From assembly GCA_023055355.1 (NCBI GenBank), contig JALJCS010000007.1, positions 468,001-532,000 of the forward strand: a stretch of 64,000 bases of DNA, read 5' to 3'. The first letter of the stretch is position 1. Each line of letters begins with the position of its first letter. Source of the DNA: Agelaius tricolor. Lineage: Eukaryota; Chordata; Aves; Passeriformes; Icteridae. The notes below the pieces were generated by a model. That model had not been told where the DNA came from and did not search any database. It saw only the letters and a program-made list of their open reading frames with translations. The translations under genes and the position numbers were made by a program. Below are positions 11,466 to 22,800 of the stretch, piece by piece.

Positions 11466-11954
11466 GGCCCTGTCCCATCCCTGACCCCCCTCTCCCAGCT
11501 CCTCCAGGAGCATCCCCCAGCCCCAGAGCTGCCAGGGGAGCCCCCAAGCCCCTTCCCACCCCACTCGAGGTGGCTCCCTGGCACCACAGAACCCCCCAGC
11601 CCAGGGTCCCTGTCCTCAGCACCCCCTCCGTCCCCAGACCACCGTCCCGCACGTCCTTGGGGTGGGCAGGGGCTGCTCCTGCCGAGGCAGAGGAAGATGC
11701 ACAATGGGGGGAGGAGGAAGAAGAGGAGGCTGGGCCAGATGCCGAGAGCCCCCGGGGCCTTGCTTTATGCCAGAGTAATATATTTGTGTCTTGACAATTC
11801 AGGAAGGGCTACAAAGGTGTTTTTTGTTCCGTAGGCGGGAGTTAAACGATTTCACTGTTGCTTTGGGATAAGTGAAAAATTCCTCTCAATGACTCTAAGT
11901 GCCTGCATATCCTTGGGGACAGGGGGGGTGGGCTCAGCCCCACAACAGGGCTGC

Positions 11955-12195
11955 TGCCTGGGCACCCCGATTCCATGGACACCCTGATCTGTGGGCACCC
12001 CAATTCGTGGGCACCCCGATCTGTGGGCACCTCGATTTGTGGGCACCTGAATTTATGGGTACCCTGATCTATGGGCACCCCAATTTATGGGCACCCTGAT
12101 TTATGGGTACTCCAATCCGTGGGCACCCTGATCTGTGGACACCCCAGTTTATGGGCACCCTGATTCCTGGGTACCCCAATTTGTGGGCACCCTGC
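11955..12195. repeat. Minisatellite of about 16 bp in STIM1 3'UTR
   Basis: About 15 units built on 'gggcaccccgatctgt' with variants 'gggcaccccaatttat' and 'gggtaccctgatctat', about 200 bp upstream of the poly(A) signal. Confidence 0.88.
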
Positions 12196-12393
12196 TGTCA
12201 CAGGCAGGGCCCCCCGGGAGCAGGGCCAGCGGGGTCGGGGCCAGAGCTGCTTGTGGTGGCAGAGACCTGTGGATGCTTCTGGGGAAGGGGTTGGGGATCC
12301 ACCAAACGGCAACCGTTGACACATCTGCCAACTCTTGATTTAAGGTGGTTTTTGTTTTTTGTTTTTTTGTCATTTCATAAAACTTTTCAATCC

Positions 12394-12399
12394 AATAAA
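12394..12399 (+). terminator. STIM1: Poly(A) signal AATAAA, probable STIM1 3' end
   Basis: AATAAA in 'atccaataaagcatg', after a T-rich stretch, about 2.6 kb after the STIM1 stop. The CR1 copy and minisatellites that follow suggest the transcript ends here. Confidence 0.65.
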
Positions 12400-12684
12400 G
12401 CATGTAGTCTATTTTACGAGCCCATGGCTGCTGCTCTCTTCTTGCAGCCCCTGCCAGGCTTCCACCACAGCGGGGTCAGGGCACTGGCACCTGCTGGGGA
12501 TGTGTTCCTGGCCAGGCCGGTGGGGACAGAGGGACACCCTGGCTGCCCCCCGCACCAGGGCCCTGCCGTCGTCCTCTCCTGTGGGAATTGGATCCACAGG
12601 CACAGTGGATCCACCCCGGGGACATCCTGGGACTGCCACTGCCATGGGGACACTGCTGGCAGCTGGGACAGGGACAGGCAGCCA

Positions 12685-13205
12685 CCCCCAAACTGCTTCA
12701 GGTTGGGAGAGACCTTCAAGGCCATCGAGTCCAGCCCAGCCCCAACCCCTCAACTGAACCCTGGCACCCAGTGCCACATCCAGGCTTTGTTAAACACACC
12801 CAGGCATGGGGACTCCACCACCTCCCCGGGCAGCCATTCCAGAACTTTCTCACCCTTGCTGGAAAAACCTTTTCCCTGCTCTCCAGCCTGGATTTCCCTT
12901 GGTGCAGCTCGAGGCTGTGTGCTCTGGTTGTGTCAGTGCTGCTGGAGAAAGAGCCCAGGGCCAGCTGAGCACAGGCCCCTTTCAGGAGCTGTGCAGAGTG
13001 AGGAGGGCAGCCCTGAGTCTCCTTTGCTCCAGGCTGAGCACCCCCAGCTCCCTCAGGGCTTCCTCACTCACAGGGTTTGTGTTCCCAGCCCCTCTCCAGC
13101 CTCCTTGGCCCCTCTGGATGTGCTTAGGGTCCCAAAGTCCTTCCCAAACTGAGGGGCCAGAGCTGGGTCCTGCTCCCAGAGTGCCCCAGAGTCACCTCTG
13201 AGGTG
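12685..13205 (-). mobile_element. CR1 LINE 3' fragment, antisense
   Basis: On the + strand it reads from 'cttcaggttgggagagacct' and 'gccatcgagtccagcccagc' to 'ctcctttgctccaggctgag' and 'tcccttcccaaactgagggg'-like text. This is the reverse complement of the long CR1 3' region, an older and more diverged type than the other copies here. Confidence 0.8.
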
Positions 13206-13262
13206 CAGGACGTGTCCAGGACAAACAAAGGGATCCATGGGTGGCATCAGCTGGGCTGGGGG

Positions 13263-13605
13263 ACAGCAATGGCACAGGAGCAGCAGCAGCCATCCCACGG
13301 GATGATGGCACAGGGACAGCAGTTATCCCATGGGATGATGGCACAGGGACAGCAGCAGTTATCCCACGGGGTGATGGCACAGGGACAGCAGCAGTTATCC
13401 CCTGGGATGGTGGCACAGGGACAGCAGCAGTTATCCTGTGGGATGGTGGCACAGGGACAGCAGTTATCCCCTGGGATGGTGGCACAGGGACAGCAGCAGT
13501 TATCCTGTGGGATAATGGCACAGGAGCAGCAGCAGTTATCCCATGGGGTGATGGCACAGGGACAGCAGCAGTTATACCACGGGATGGTGGCACAGCAGCC
13601 ATCCC
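13263..13605. repeat. Minisatellite, 33/36-bp units
   Basis: About nine to ten units of 'cacagggacagcagcagtta' followed by 'tcccatgggatgatgg'. Units with a single CAG are three bases shorter. Confidence 0.92.
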
Positions 13606-13909
13606 ACGGGCCGTGCCCCGGCAGAGCCCCGTGTTGGCAGTGCCCTGCCATGTTCCCATGCACACTCCCTGTCTCAGCTCACCCTCACGGGGGCAGATCC
13701 CGCTCCCTGCAGCCCCCCGTGCCCGTGTTTTCCCTGAAAAGCACAAGGCACGTTTCCCTGGGCAAGAGCAGCGGCCTCTCCAGGGGCAGAGCTCCGCACA
13801 GCCTCGGCGGTCATTGAAACCCCGCAGCCCCTGGGGGAGCTCCTCGTTAGCCCGGCGCTCATTAGCGCTCATTAGGGCCGGCTGCCTCCACGCGGGCGTC
13901 CAGGGGATC
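13606..13909. other. Intergenic, no feature recognised
   Basis: A GC-rich spacer between two minisatellites with 'cattagcgctcattaggg' near its end. I see no gene. Confidence 0.5.
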
Positions 13910-14758
13910 TTCAGCGGGCTCAGCACACTCGGGATGGGCTCAGCACACCCGGACAGGGCTCAGCACACTCGGGATGGGCTCAGCACACCCAGACAGGGCT
14001 CAGCACACCCGGGCAGGGCTCAGCACACCCGGGATGGGCTCAGCACACCCAGGGCAGGGCTCAGCACACCCGGACAGGGCTCAGCACACCCGGGCAGGGC
14101 TCAGCACACCCAGGCATGGCTCAGCACACCCGGACAGGGCTCAGCACACCCGGGATGGGCTCAGCACACCCAGGAAGGGCTCAGCACACCCAGGGCAGGG
14201 CTCAGCACACCCAGGCAGGGCTCAGCACACCCGGGAAGGGCTCAGCACACCCAGGGCAGGGCTCAGCACACCCGGACAGGGCTCAGCACACCCGGGATGG
14301 GCTCAGCACACCCGGGAAGGGCTCAGCACACCCAGGGCAGGGCTCAGCACACCCGGGATGGGCTCAGCACACCCGGGATGGGCTCAGCACACCCAGGAAG
14401 GGCTCAGCACACCCAGGGAAGGGCTCAGCACACCCAGGGCAGGGCTCAGCACACCCAGGAAGGGCTCAGCACACCCGGGAAGGGCTCAGCACACCCGGAC
14501 AGGGCTCAGCACACCCGGGATGGGCTCAGCACACCCGGACAGGGCTCAGCACACCCGGGAAGGGCTCAGCACACCCGGGATGGGCTCAGCACACCCGGAC
14601 AGGGCTCAGCACACCCAGACAGGACTCAGCACACCTGGGAAGGGCTCAGCACACCCGGACAGGGCTCAGCACACCCAGACAGGATTCAGCACACCTGGGA
14701 AGGGCTCAGCACACCCGGGAAGGGCTCAGCACACCCAGGAAGGGCTCAGCAAGCACAT
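13910..14758. repeat. 20/21-bp minisatellite, about 42 copies
   Basis: Tandem units 'gggctcagcacacccgggca' with variants ending 'ggacag', 'ggaagg', 'ggatgg' and 'agggcag' (21 bp). It is the longest clean array between STIM1 and RRM1. The repeat contains no stop codon in any + frame, so long open frames across it are artefacts. Confidence 0.95.
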
Positions 14759-15655
14759 CCAGGCATGGCTCAGGACAGGTGGACAGGGCTCAGAGGTGGT
14801 GGCATGGCTCCAGTTCCTGCCTGAGGCCCTCCTGTGGGAGCTGTCCTGGGGCAGCACCATGGCTTTCCTTTCCTCTGCAGCCACCTCAGAAATGAACCCA
14901 CTGCTCCACTCACTCCTGCTTTCAGAGCAGGGGAGCAAAACTCAGAGGAGAACTGAAGGGCAAACGTCTGTGAGTGCAGCTCAGGCTCCAGCCAGCCCAA
15001 AATGCCATTTGGGATTATTTTCTTCTGTAGGCCCTTTTCCAGTAAAAGAGGCACCAGCCCAGCTTCATTCCCATTTCCTGGTCAGTTCCAAACATTCCCT
15101 GTGTTCCATCTTTGAGGGGGGGCTCTCTCTGAGCAGGACCAGGCTCACCTGGTGCATTGGGCACCTTCCCACCCACCCTGGGGGCTGAGGAACCCCCAGT
15201 GGTGTCTGGCTTGGAATCTGAACTTGGCATCTAAATGGAACCAACGCCCTCACCTCGGAAGGGACAGAGGCCCATCCACAAGCAATAAAAAACTGAATTT
15301 CCAGCCCCTTTGAGCCCTGGGATGCCTCTCTGAGCTCCTCAGGATCGGCCTCAGCCGAAGGGTTGATGGTTCATTGTCCTGTCATGGAGCAAACCCCAGC
15401 ATTTCTGGTGTGGTGCCACATTTAGCTGTGCCTCCTGTTCCCCCCAGCGTGGGGAAGGGGGAACCTCACAGGCTGCAAACCACAGACAGGAGGCGTTCCC
15501 TGCCAGCCTGGGCTCCCCAGTGCCACAGCTCCTGCTTCCCGGGACACTCAGAGCAGGACTGGGGAGGAACTGATGGTGTCTGGGGCTGGGTTCTGCACAG
15601 GAACCTCAGCAGGGCTTCGGTGCTGCTGCCCTGAGCCCTCACGGGACCTGCAGAT
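14759..15655. other. Intergenic spacer, no gene
   Basis: Mixed unique sequence between the 20-bp array and a CR1 copy. AATAAA occurs at about 15284 but there is no coding sequence before it that I can support. Confidence 0.5.
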
Positions 15656-16300
15656 CCATGGAATGGTTTGGGCTATGAGGGACCTTAAAGATCATCTCTT
15701 CCCACCCCTGCCATGGCAGGGACACCTCCCACTGTCCCCAGTGCCCAGCCTGGCCTTGGGCACTGCCAGGGATGCAGGGGCAGCCCCAGCTGCTCTGGGC
15801 ACCCTGGGCCAGGGCCTGCCCACCCTGCCAGGGAACAATTCCTCATGGCCAAGATCCCATCCAGCCCTGCCCTCTGGCACTGGCAGCCATTCCCTGGGTG
15901 CTGTCCCTGCAGGCCTTGTCCCCACTCCCTCTGCAGCTCTCCTGGAGCCCCTGCAGGCCCTGCCAGGGGCTCTGAGCTCTCCCTGCAGCTTCTCCTCTCC
16001 AGGCTGGACAATCCCAGATCTCCCAGCCTGGCTCCAGCCCTGTGGCCCCGCTGGGCTCTCTCCAGCAGCTCCAGCTGCTCCTGCTGTTGGTGTCCCAGGG
16101 CTGGAGGCTCTGCAGGTGCAGCTCTGCTGCTTTTGGGACAGAACTTTCGGTAATTTCAGCTCCTTCCCTGCATCTCCTGTGCCCTGGGCCCGTTCCGCAG
16201 CAGAGCCTCAGATGTTCCTGTGCAGCTGTTCCTCGACACCTCCAGGGACAGGGACCCCACCAGCTCCCTGGGCAGTGGGACCCAAAGTTTAATCACACAT
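15656..16300 (-). mobile_element. CR1 LINE 3' fragment, antisense
   Basis: On the + strand it starts near 'gaatggtttgggctatgagg', passes through 'cctgccatggcagggacacc' and 'gggaacaattcctcatggcc', and ends near 'agctccctgggcagtgggac'. It is nearly identical over its 3' 300 bp to the copies at 19690, 43795 and 54470. Confidence 0.82.
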
Positions 16301-16379
16301 ATCACGCCTGGGCCTTGATTCAGGATAATTAAATTTAACATAATTACTGTTTTGGCGTTTCAGTTCGAGCTGTTTTGTC

Positions 16380-16870
16380 CCTCGGCGGGCTCTGTCTTTG
16401 GCGCCCTCAGCCCCGTCCTGTCCCTCCGGCTCCTCCCCGGCTGGGAGGGGAGCGCTGGCGCCGCCATCTTTGAAGCGGGCAGGATTCGCGTTGTTCCCCA
16501 GCGCGGCGGCGATTCCCGGGGGGAAAGCGGGGACAATATCGGGATGAGGGCCGGGATCGGTGTCCGCCCGCGGCCACGGGCAGCGCCGGGAGCGGGGCGG
16601 GGCGGTGCGGGAAGGGGCCGGGCAGGGAGCCGTGCCCGCAGGCAAGATGGCGGCGGCCGCCTCAGCGGGGCGGGGCGCGCGCGGCGGGCGCGGGAAGCGG
16701 CGGGCGCGGAGGCACCGAGAGGAGCTGAGGGGAACCGAGAGGGACCGAGGGGGACATCGCGAGGGACTGAGGGGAACCCGCCGCCACCATGCACGTCGTG
16801 AAGCGGGGTGAGCGCTCCCCCGCCCCGGGGGTGCCAGCGGGCCGGGGAGGGGGAGCCCCGCTGCTCTGGG
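16380..16870 (+). promoter_or_regulatory. RRM1: RRM1 CpG-island promoter and 5'UTR
   Basis: A sharp rise in CpG density with no TATA box directly upstream of the RRM1 start. An E2F-type site TTTGGCGC lies at 16397-16404. Two YY1-type sites are visible: one inverted (GCCGCCATCTT, 16460-16470) and one forward (AAGATGGCGGC, 16644-16654). The ATG at 16789 sits in a near-perfect Kozak context, gccgccaccATG. From memory, two proximal YY1 elements regulate the TATA-less mouse gene, so the layout is consistent with a conserved promoter. The transcription start is not determinable from sequence. Confidence 0.8.
16789..16807 (+). CDS. RRM1: RRM1 exon 1 (coding part)
   Basis: Encodes MHVVKR and the first base of Asp7, with donor G|GTGAGC. 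K5 belongs to the ATP-binding face of the cone domain. The start is chosen by the Kozak context and by identity with the conserved N-terminus. Confidence 0.95.
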
Positions 16871-19800
16871 GGTACCGAGTGTCGGGGATGGGGGGCTCTG
16901 TCTTGCCCAGGGCACCCAGGGGGTGGGCACGGGACCCCTCGGTTTTAGGGGTCCCTCGGGGCACCTGAAGGGGAATCCCTGCCACATTCTGGGGTTCCCT
17001 CTGCTTTGCGGGGCCCCTGCTTAGCACCCAAGGTAAGCAGATGGGGATCCCCCCATTTTGGAAGGGTCCCTCATGGCACGTGAGGGGTGGGTCCCCCTCA
17101 GCTTTGGGGGTGCCTTATGGCACATGGTGTGAGGGAGTGGTGTGACCCCCTTGGCTTTGGGGGTCCCCCTGATGGCACCACAGAGAGCACAGAGGGCGCC
17201 CGCCTCTCCTCCATGGGAGGGTGGATCCCCTCAGCTCTGATGGCCCCCGGTGGGAGGAGATGGGCTCCCCTCAGCTTTGGGGGAGCCCAGAGTGAGGGAG
17301 CTCCCCCCGACACCCAGAGTGAGGGGTGAGACCTCTCCTTTGGTTTGGCTCCCATGGCAGGAGCTTTGGGTTGGTCTCCCCCTCTTTTGGTCCCAGGGGT
17401 CCCCAGGCTGAGCTGAGGGGTGACCCTCAGCTGGGTTGGTGCAGTTTTAGGTGGGAATTCTTGGGGTAGAGGGGGAGCCTCTCCTTTCCTTGTACCCACC
17501 CAAGCACCCACACCCCACTCCCTGGTGATTCCCACACCCAATTCCCCCACGGGAGGGGCTGGGCAGGGGCGTTCTGTGCTGGCTGGGGCATCACTGGGGT
17601 GCTCTGTGCTGAACTGGTTCTTACTGGGGGACTGTACTGGGGTGCTCTGTGTTGGACTGGTTCTTACTGGGGGGGCTGCACTGGGGTGCTCTGTGCTGAA
17701 CTGGTTCTTACTGGGGGACTGTACTGGGGTGCTCTGTGCTGAACTGGTTCTTACTGGGGGGCTGCACTGGGGTGCTCTGTGCTGGCTGGTTCTTACTGAG
17801 TCATCACTGGGGTGCTCTGTCTGAACTGGTTCTTACTGGGGCTGCACTGGGGTGCTCTGTGTTGGACTGGTTCCTACTGGTGCAGCACTGGGTGCTCTGT
17901 GCTGGCTGGTTTTTAGTGGTGCAGCACTGGTGAGCCTGGGTAGGGCTGTTCTGTTCTGACCTGGCTCTCACTGGGCTGTTCTGTTCTGACCTGGCTCTCA
18001 CTGGGCTGGCCCCTGTGTGTGTGTGTGTGTTGTGTGTGTGTCCCAGACGGGCGCCAGGAGCGGGTCATGTTTGACAAGATCACCTCGCGCATCCAGAAGC
18101 TCTGCTACGGCCTCAACGCCGACTTCGTGGATCCTGTGAGTGCCATGCCCTGCCTGACCCCGCCTCTGCTGGGCAGGAGTGGGGTGGGAACCGGGGCTGG
18201 AGCTCCTGGGGTGTCCCGGGTTGGGTTTGGGGATTCCTGGGGGTCCCCTCCTGCTCAGGATGTTCTGTGGTTCCCTGAACTCTTGGCAAACGCATCCAGA
18301 ATGGGTTTGTTGGAATTGTTTGTGCTCTGAGGCGTTTTGCTTCCCAGGTGCAGGGATTGTGGAGGGGAACATCCCCTTTCCCTGCCCTAGATCCCTTTCT
18401 CACCTTGGAGAAGCCATTGAGCCCCTGGTAGTTAAAAAAAACCCGAGTTTTGTTGCTCCAGTTCCCATATTTTGGATTTGGTAGGTTGCTGCCAGTGTCA
18501 GTCTGCAAAGCTGGAGCAATGACACATGGAAGTAGCTCTGGATCCCCTCCTGGTCAAACAGCAGGACAGAATTCCCTGCCATTGCCACATCCCTGCTTTT
18601 CTGAGCTGATTTGGGGTGGGCATTGATCCCACTCATGGAGGCTTCTCCGTCCAAAGCCTGTGTCAGGATGACTCCCCAGTGGATCCACTGGTGTCTGTGA
18701 GGTTTTTATGCAGGTTCCAGACCCAGTCTGGCCATTTGGAGTCACCAGTTAAGGCTCTTCCCATCTCCCAGCTTCTCATGATCCATTCTCCTGTCTGAAA
18801 TTCCAGTTGCCATTGGTCCTGTACCCAAAAGTCTTTGGGATGGAGGGCAGGAGGAGGGCACTGGTGACTTGGTGACCACAGCATGAAGTGCCCTGACTTG
18901 CCCCCAGTGACTGGGAGTTGATGCTGAGGACAGAAGTGAAATTCTGAGTCCTCCTGCCTCCTTGTGCCCCTGAATTCTAATTTATTCTGCAGTCATGTGT
19001 GACCTCTTTCTCTGGAGCTCTGTTTCTCCTTTGGCACTTGGATCTGCTTGTGTCAGAAGCTTCCCAGGCCAGCAGCACCCCTCCCAGACCCTGTGCTAAT
19101 GCTCCCTGCAAGGCTGTAAATCCCACGAGTTCTGCAAAAGTAGCAGCAGTTCACAGAGGTTCAGTAGAGAGCAGTCAATCCTACTGCCAGGAAACCATCC
19201 TTACACGGAATCCCAGCAGGGTTTGGGTTGGAATGGGCTTTCAAGGCCACCCAGTGCCACCCCTGCCATGGCAGGGACACCTCCCACTGTCCCCAGTGTC
19301 CAGCCTGGCCTTGGGCACGGCCAGGGATGCAGGGAACAGGGATGTGCTGGCAGTCCCAGGGAAGAGCAGCTCCCCAGGGCCCAGCTGACAGGCACAGTGC
19401 AGCCTGTGCTCCTCCCCACAGAGAGGGAGCAGTGGGACAGACAAGTTTGGCTTGATAAGCCCAGGGCTCTCGATCCTATGGAACACCTACATGGATTTGT
19501 GGGGTTTTGCATGGATCACCATGGAACACCCTACAAATGCAGGGCTTTAAGCCATCCTGAAGTCTTCCAAAGGTTTCACCCACTTTGAGGCCTCTGGCAG
19601 TCATAAGCACTTGAATCTTGGCAAAAACTGCACCAGAAAAGCTTGGAAAAAAGGCTGATCACAAACTCCTAAACCAGCCCCTACCCCATAATGATGGAAT
19701 CCCAGACTGGGTTGGGTTGAGATGGACCTTAAATCCCACCCAGTGCCACCCCTGCCATGGCAGGGACACCTCCCACTGTCCCCAGTGCCCAGCCTGGCCT

Positions 19801-22800
19801 TGGGCACTGCCAGGGATGCAGGGGCAGCCCCAGCTGCTCTGGGCACCCTGTGCCAGGGCCTGCCCACCCTGCCAGGGAACAATTCCTCATGGCCAAGATC
19901 CCACCCAGCCCTGCCCTCTGGCACTGGCAGCCATTCCCTGGGTGCTGTCCCTGCAGGCCTTGTCCCCAGTCCATGTCCAGGAGCATTCCCAGTCTCTGTC
20001 CCAGTTTGCCCCATTCCCAGTCTCTGTCCCAGTTTGCCCCATTCCCAGTCCCTGTCCCCGTTTGCTCCATTCCCAGTCTCTCTGTCCCAGTTTGCTCCAT
20101 TCCCAGTCCCTGTCCCCATTTGCCCCATTCCCAGTCCCTGTCCCCGTTTGCCCCATTCCCAGTCCCTGTCCCCGTTTGCCCCATTCCCAGTCTCTGTCCC
20201 AGTTTGCTCCATTCCCAGTCTCTGTCCCAGTTTGCTCCATTCCCAGTCTCTGTCCCAGTTTGCCCCATTCCCAATCTCTGTCCCAGTTTGCTCCATTCCC
20301 AGTCTCTGTCCCAGTTTGCTCCATTCCCAGTCTCTGTCCCAGTTTGCCCCATTCCCAATCTCTGTCCCAGTTTGCTCCATTCCCAGTCTCTCTGTCCCAG
20401 TTTGCCCCATTCCTAGTCTCTGTCCCAGTTTGCTCTCCCCCTGCCCAGCATTCCCAGTCTCTGTCCCAGTTTGCCCCATTCCCATTCTCTGTCCCCGTTT
20501 GCTCCATTCCCAGTCCCTGTCCCCATTTGCCCCATTCCCAGTCCCTGTCCCCGTTTGCTCTCCCCCCGCCCAGCTCGCGGTGCTGGATCCGTGTGGTGCA
20601 GGAGCACAGGGGCTCCCTGAGCTCGGCCTTTCCCTCCCCCTGCAGGCACAGATCACCATGAAGGTGATCCAGGGGCTCTACAGCGGGGTCACCACGGTGG
20701 AGCTGGACACTCTGGCCGCAGAGACCGCGGCCACGCTGACCACCAAGCACCCCGACTACGCCATCCTGGCCGCCCGCATCGCCGTCTCCAACCTGCACAA
20801 GGAGACCAAGAAAGTCTTCAGTGGTGGGTGATGGCCTCCAGCTGCTGGGGGCAGGCACACAGCGACAGGCTTGGAGCACAGAAATAGGGAGATCTCTCAA
20901 GTGGGAGATCCTGGCTGAAAACACCGTGGAGGTGATGCCACGAGTTTCCCAGGGCAAATGGAATTGCCTGGTTTGTGAACAGCAGTTGTAGAAATGGCAT
21001 GGTGAAAAATGTGGTGGATTGAGATCAGGTTGTACCCACTCTCCTCCCCATTTGTTACTTTTTACAGTGGGGTTTTGACACAATTTGTAGAAGGGGGTGG
21101 TTCAGGTTGGCAGTGCTGAGCAGCAGAAGAGCAGTTGTGTGTTTGAGGGGCTGGAGGGGTTATTTCCCAGGGCTTTCCTGCCTTGCCCATCCCTGAATCC
21201 CAGTGCCACGTACTGCAGGGACAGGCCTGGACATGTCCTGCTCACATCCCTTTCCCTACAGATGTGATGGAGGATCTCTACACCTACATCAACCCTCACA
21301 ACGGGAAGCACTCTCCAATGATCTCCAAAGAGACTCTGGACATAGTTCTGGCCAACAAAGATGTAAGTACTAGAGTTCTTTTCACTTCTGAACCATTGCA
21401 CTGGATTTTGAAAACCTAAATAATTTGCTTTTCTTATTTTTAAGCAAGCCATGTTTGTTTTAGGGTAAAAAACCAACCCAGAAACCAGTGCAGGGCATGA
21501 GTGGAGGGTGTAAGAGGGGATATAGGAGTTTTCTTCCTCTGTGGATGTTTTTGTAGTAAAATTTGTTTTCACTGCCATGATCAGCACAAGTAATTAATTT
21601 GAGAAGAAGTACCTTGTGCTGCAGCAAAGGGAGGCAGCACAGGAGGGAGAGAAGTGCTTTGGGTTCAGTTTCCAAGTCATTCCAGGTCTGTGTTCTGACC
21701 AGGAAGTTCTTTTTGTCCCTTGGTTCTGTGTTTTGTTTCTTGTTGTCCAATTAGATTTCAGTCAATTCAGCCAAAAACTGAGTGACAAAAGGTGGTTGAA
21801 GCTGTGCTGTTGTTTGGAGGGAAGTGCTGTTCCTGCTTCATTCCTGTGCTCTGGTGCCCCTCACACAGCGGAGCTTTGGGGCCAGGGATGCCAGCAGGTG
21901 TAAATAACATTGTTACCCCTTGTAAAAGTAAATTTTGTTATTTCCTGCCAGCGCCTGAACTCTGCCATCATCTACGACAGGGACTTCTCCTACAACTACT
22001 TTGGCTTTAAGGTAAGGAGCTCCTGGGTCTGCTGGGAAGGGTGGGAATGCTTGTGGGATCATCTGGACTGGGGCAAAGAGGGGCACAGGAGGGAGTGGGG
22101 CATCAGCAGGGCTGTGGAGATGAGGGGGGGCTGCACTAAGCAGCTGCCCAGTGGGATGAGTCATGGAGTTTTCTTGCTGCTGGAATATTTGAACTGCTGG
22201 GCTGGGTTTCACAGCACATCCCAGTCAGAGTTGTTGGATGCCATTCCCAAAGGAAATACTCTAATCCTCAATTAGCCCGTGAAGGGATTTTTGCTTTTCC
22301 CGTTGTTCAGTGGAGCAGTTCTCTCAGGATCTCATCCCACACATTTATCCTCCCCGTGCTGCTGGGATGTGTCCCCACAGCACCCCAGGGTGCTCTGCTG
22401 CCCCCACCCAGCTCAGCTGTGCTGCTGGGGCTTGGGTCTGCCTCAGGTTTAGGGCCCTGGGCAGGGAGCTCCTGTGGGTTCAGGACAGTGTGGAACTCCT
22501 GCCCTGCTCCACACTCTGTAATCCAAAGCAGTGTTCAATCTTCCCATGGAATTGTGTACTTTCAGTCATCAATCACCTAAGTAAGATAATAAAGAGAGGA
22601 GCAGCAGAGTGCAGGGCTGGTGAAGCCTGGGATGAGGGATGTAGAGATGGTTGAGTTTGGAGTTGACAGGGTTTTTTAAAAAATTGAAATCTGCCTGTCT
22701 GCTAAAATCCATCCTCTCTTTTAAAGACTTTGGAACGCTCCTACTTGCTGAAAATCAACTCCAAAGGTAAGGGCTGTTCCTAGTGCTGAGCACTTCTTAA

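Larger units (their letters stand above)
9768..12420 (+). other. STIM1: STIM1 3' untranslated region
   Basis: Inferred from the stop at 9765-9767 to the first good poly(A) signal at 12394. Early on it holds an AU-rich patch with two ATTTA motifs (about 9892-9910) and a T-rich run (about 10064-10105). It also carries three minisatellites (10503-10720, 11222-11465, 11955-12195) and a non-repetitive AT-richer block at about 11762-11890 that looks like conserved 3'UTR. An earlier poly(A) site cannot be excluded. Confidence 0.6.

Noticed and set aside
13241..14824. 527-codon open frame between STIM1 and RRM1
   Set aside because: It is made of two minisatellites (36-bp and 20-bp units). Other frames are equally open, and there is no domain, splice support or normal codon pattern.
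19601..20831. Long open frames on both strands in RRM1 intron 2
   Set aside because: They follow the 27-bp array and an antisense CR1 tail. Only the last part (20646-20823) is a real exon.
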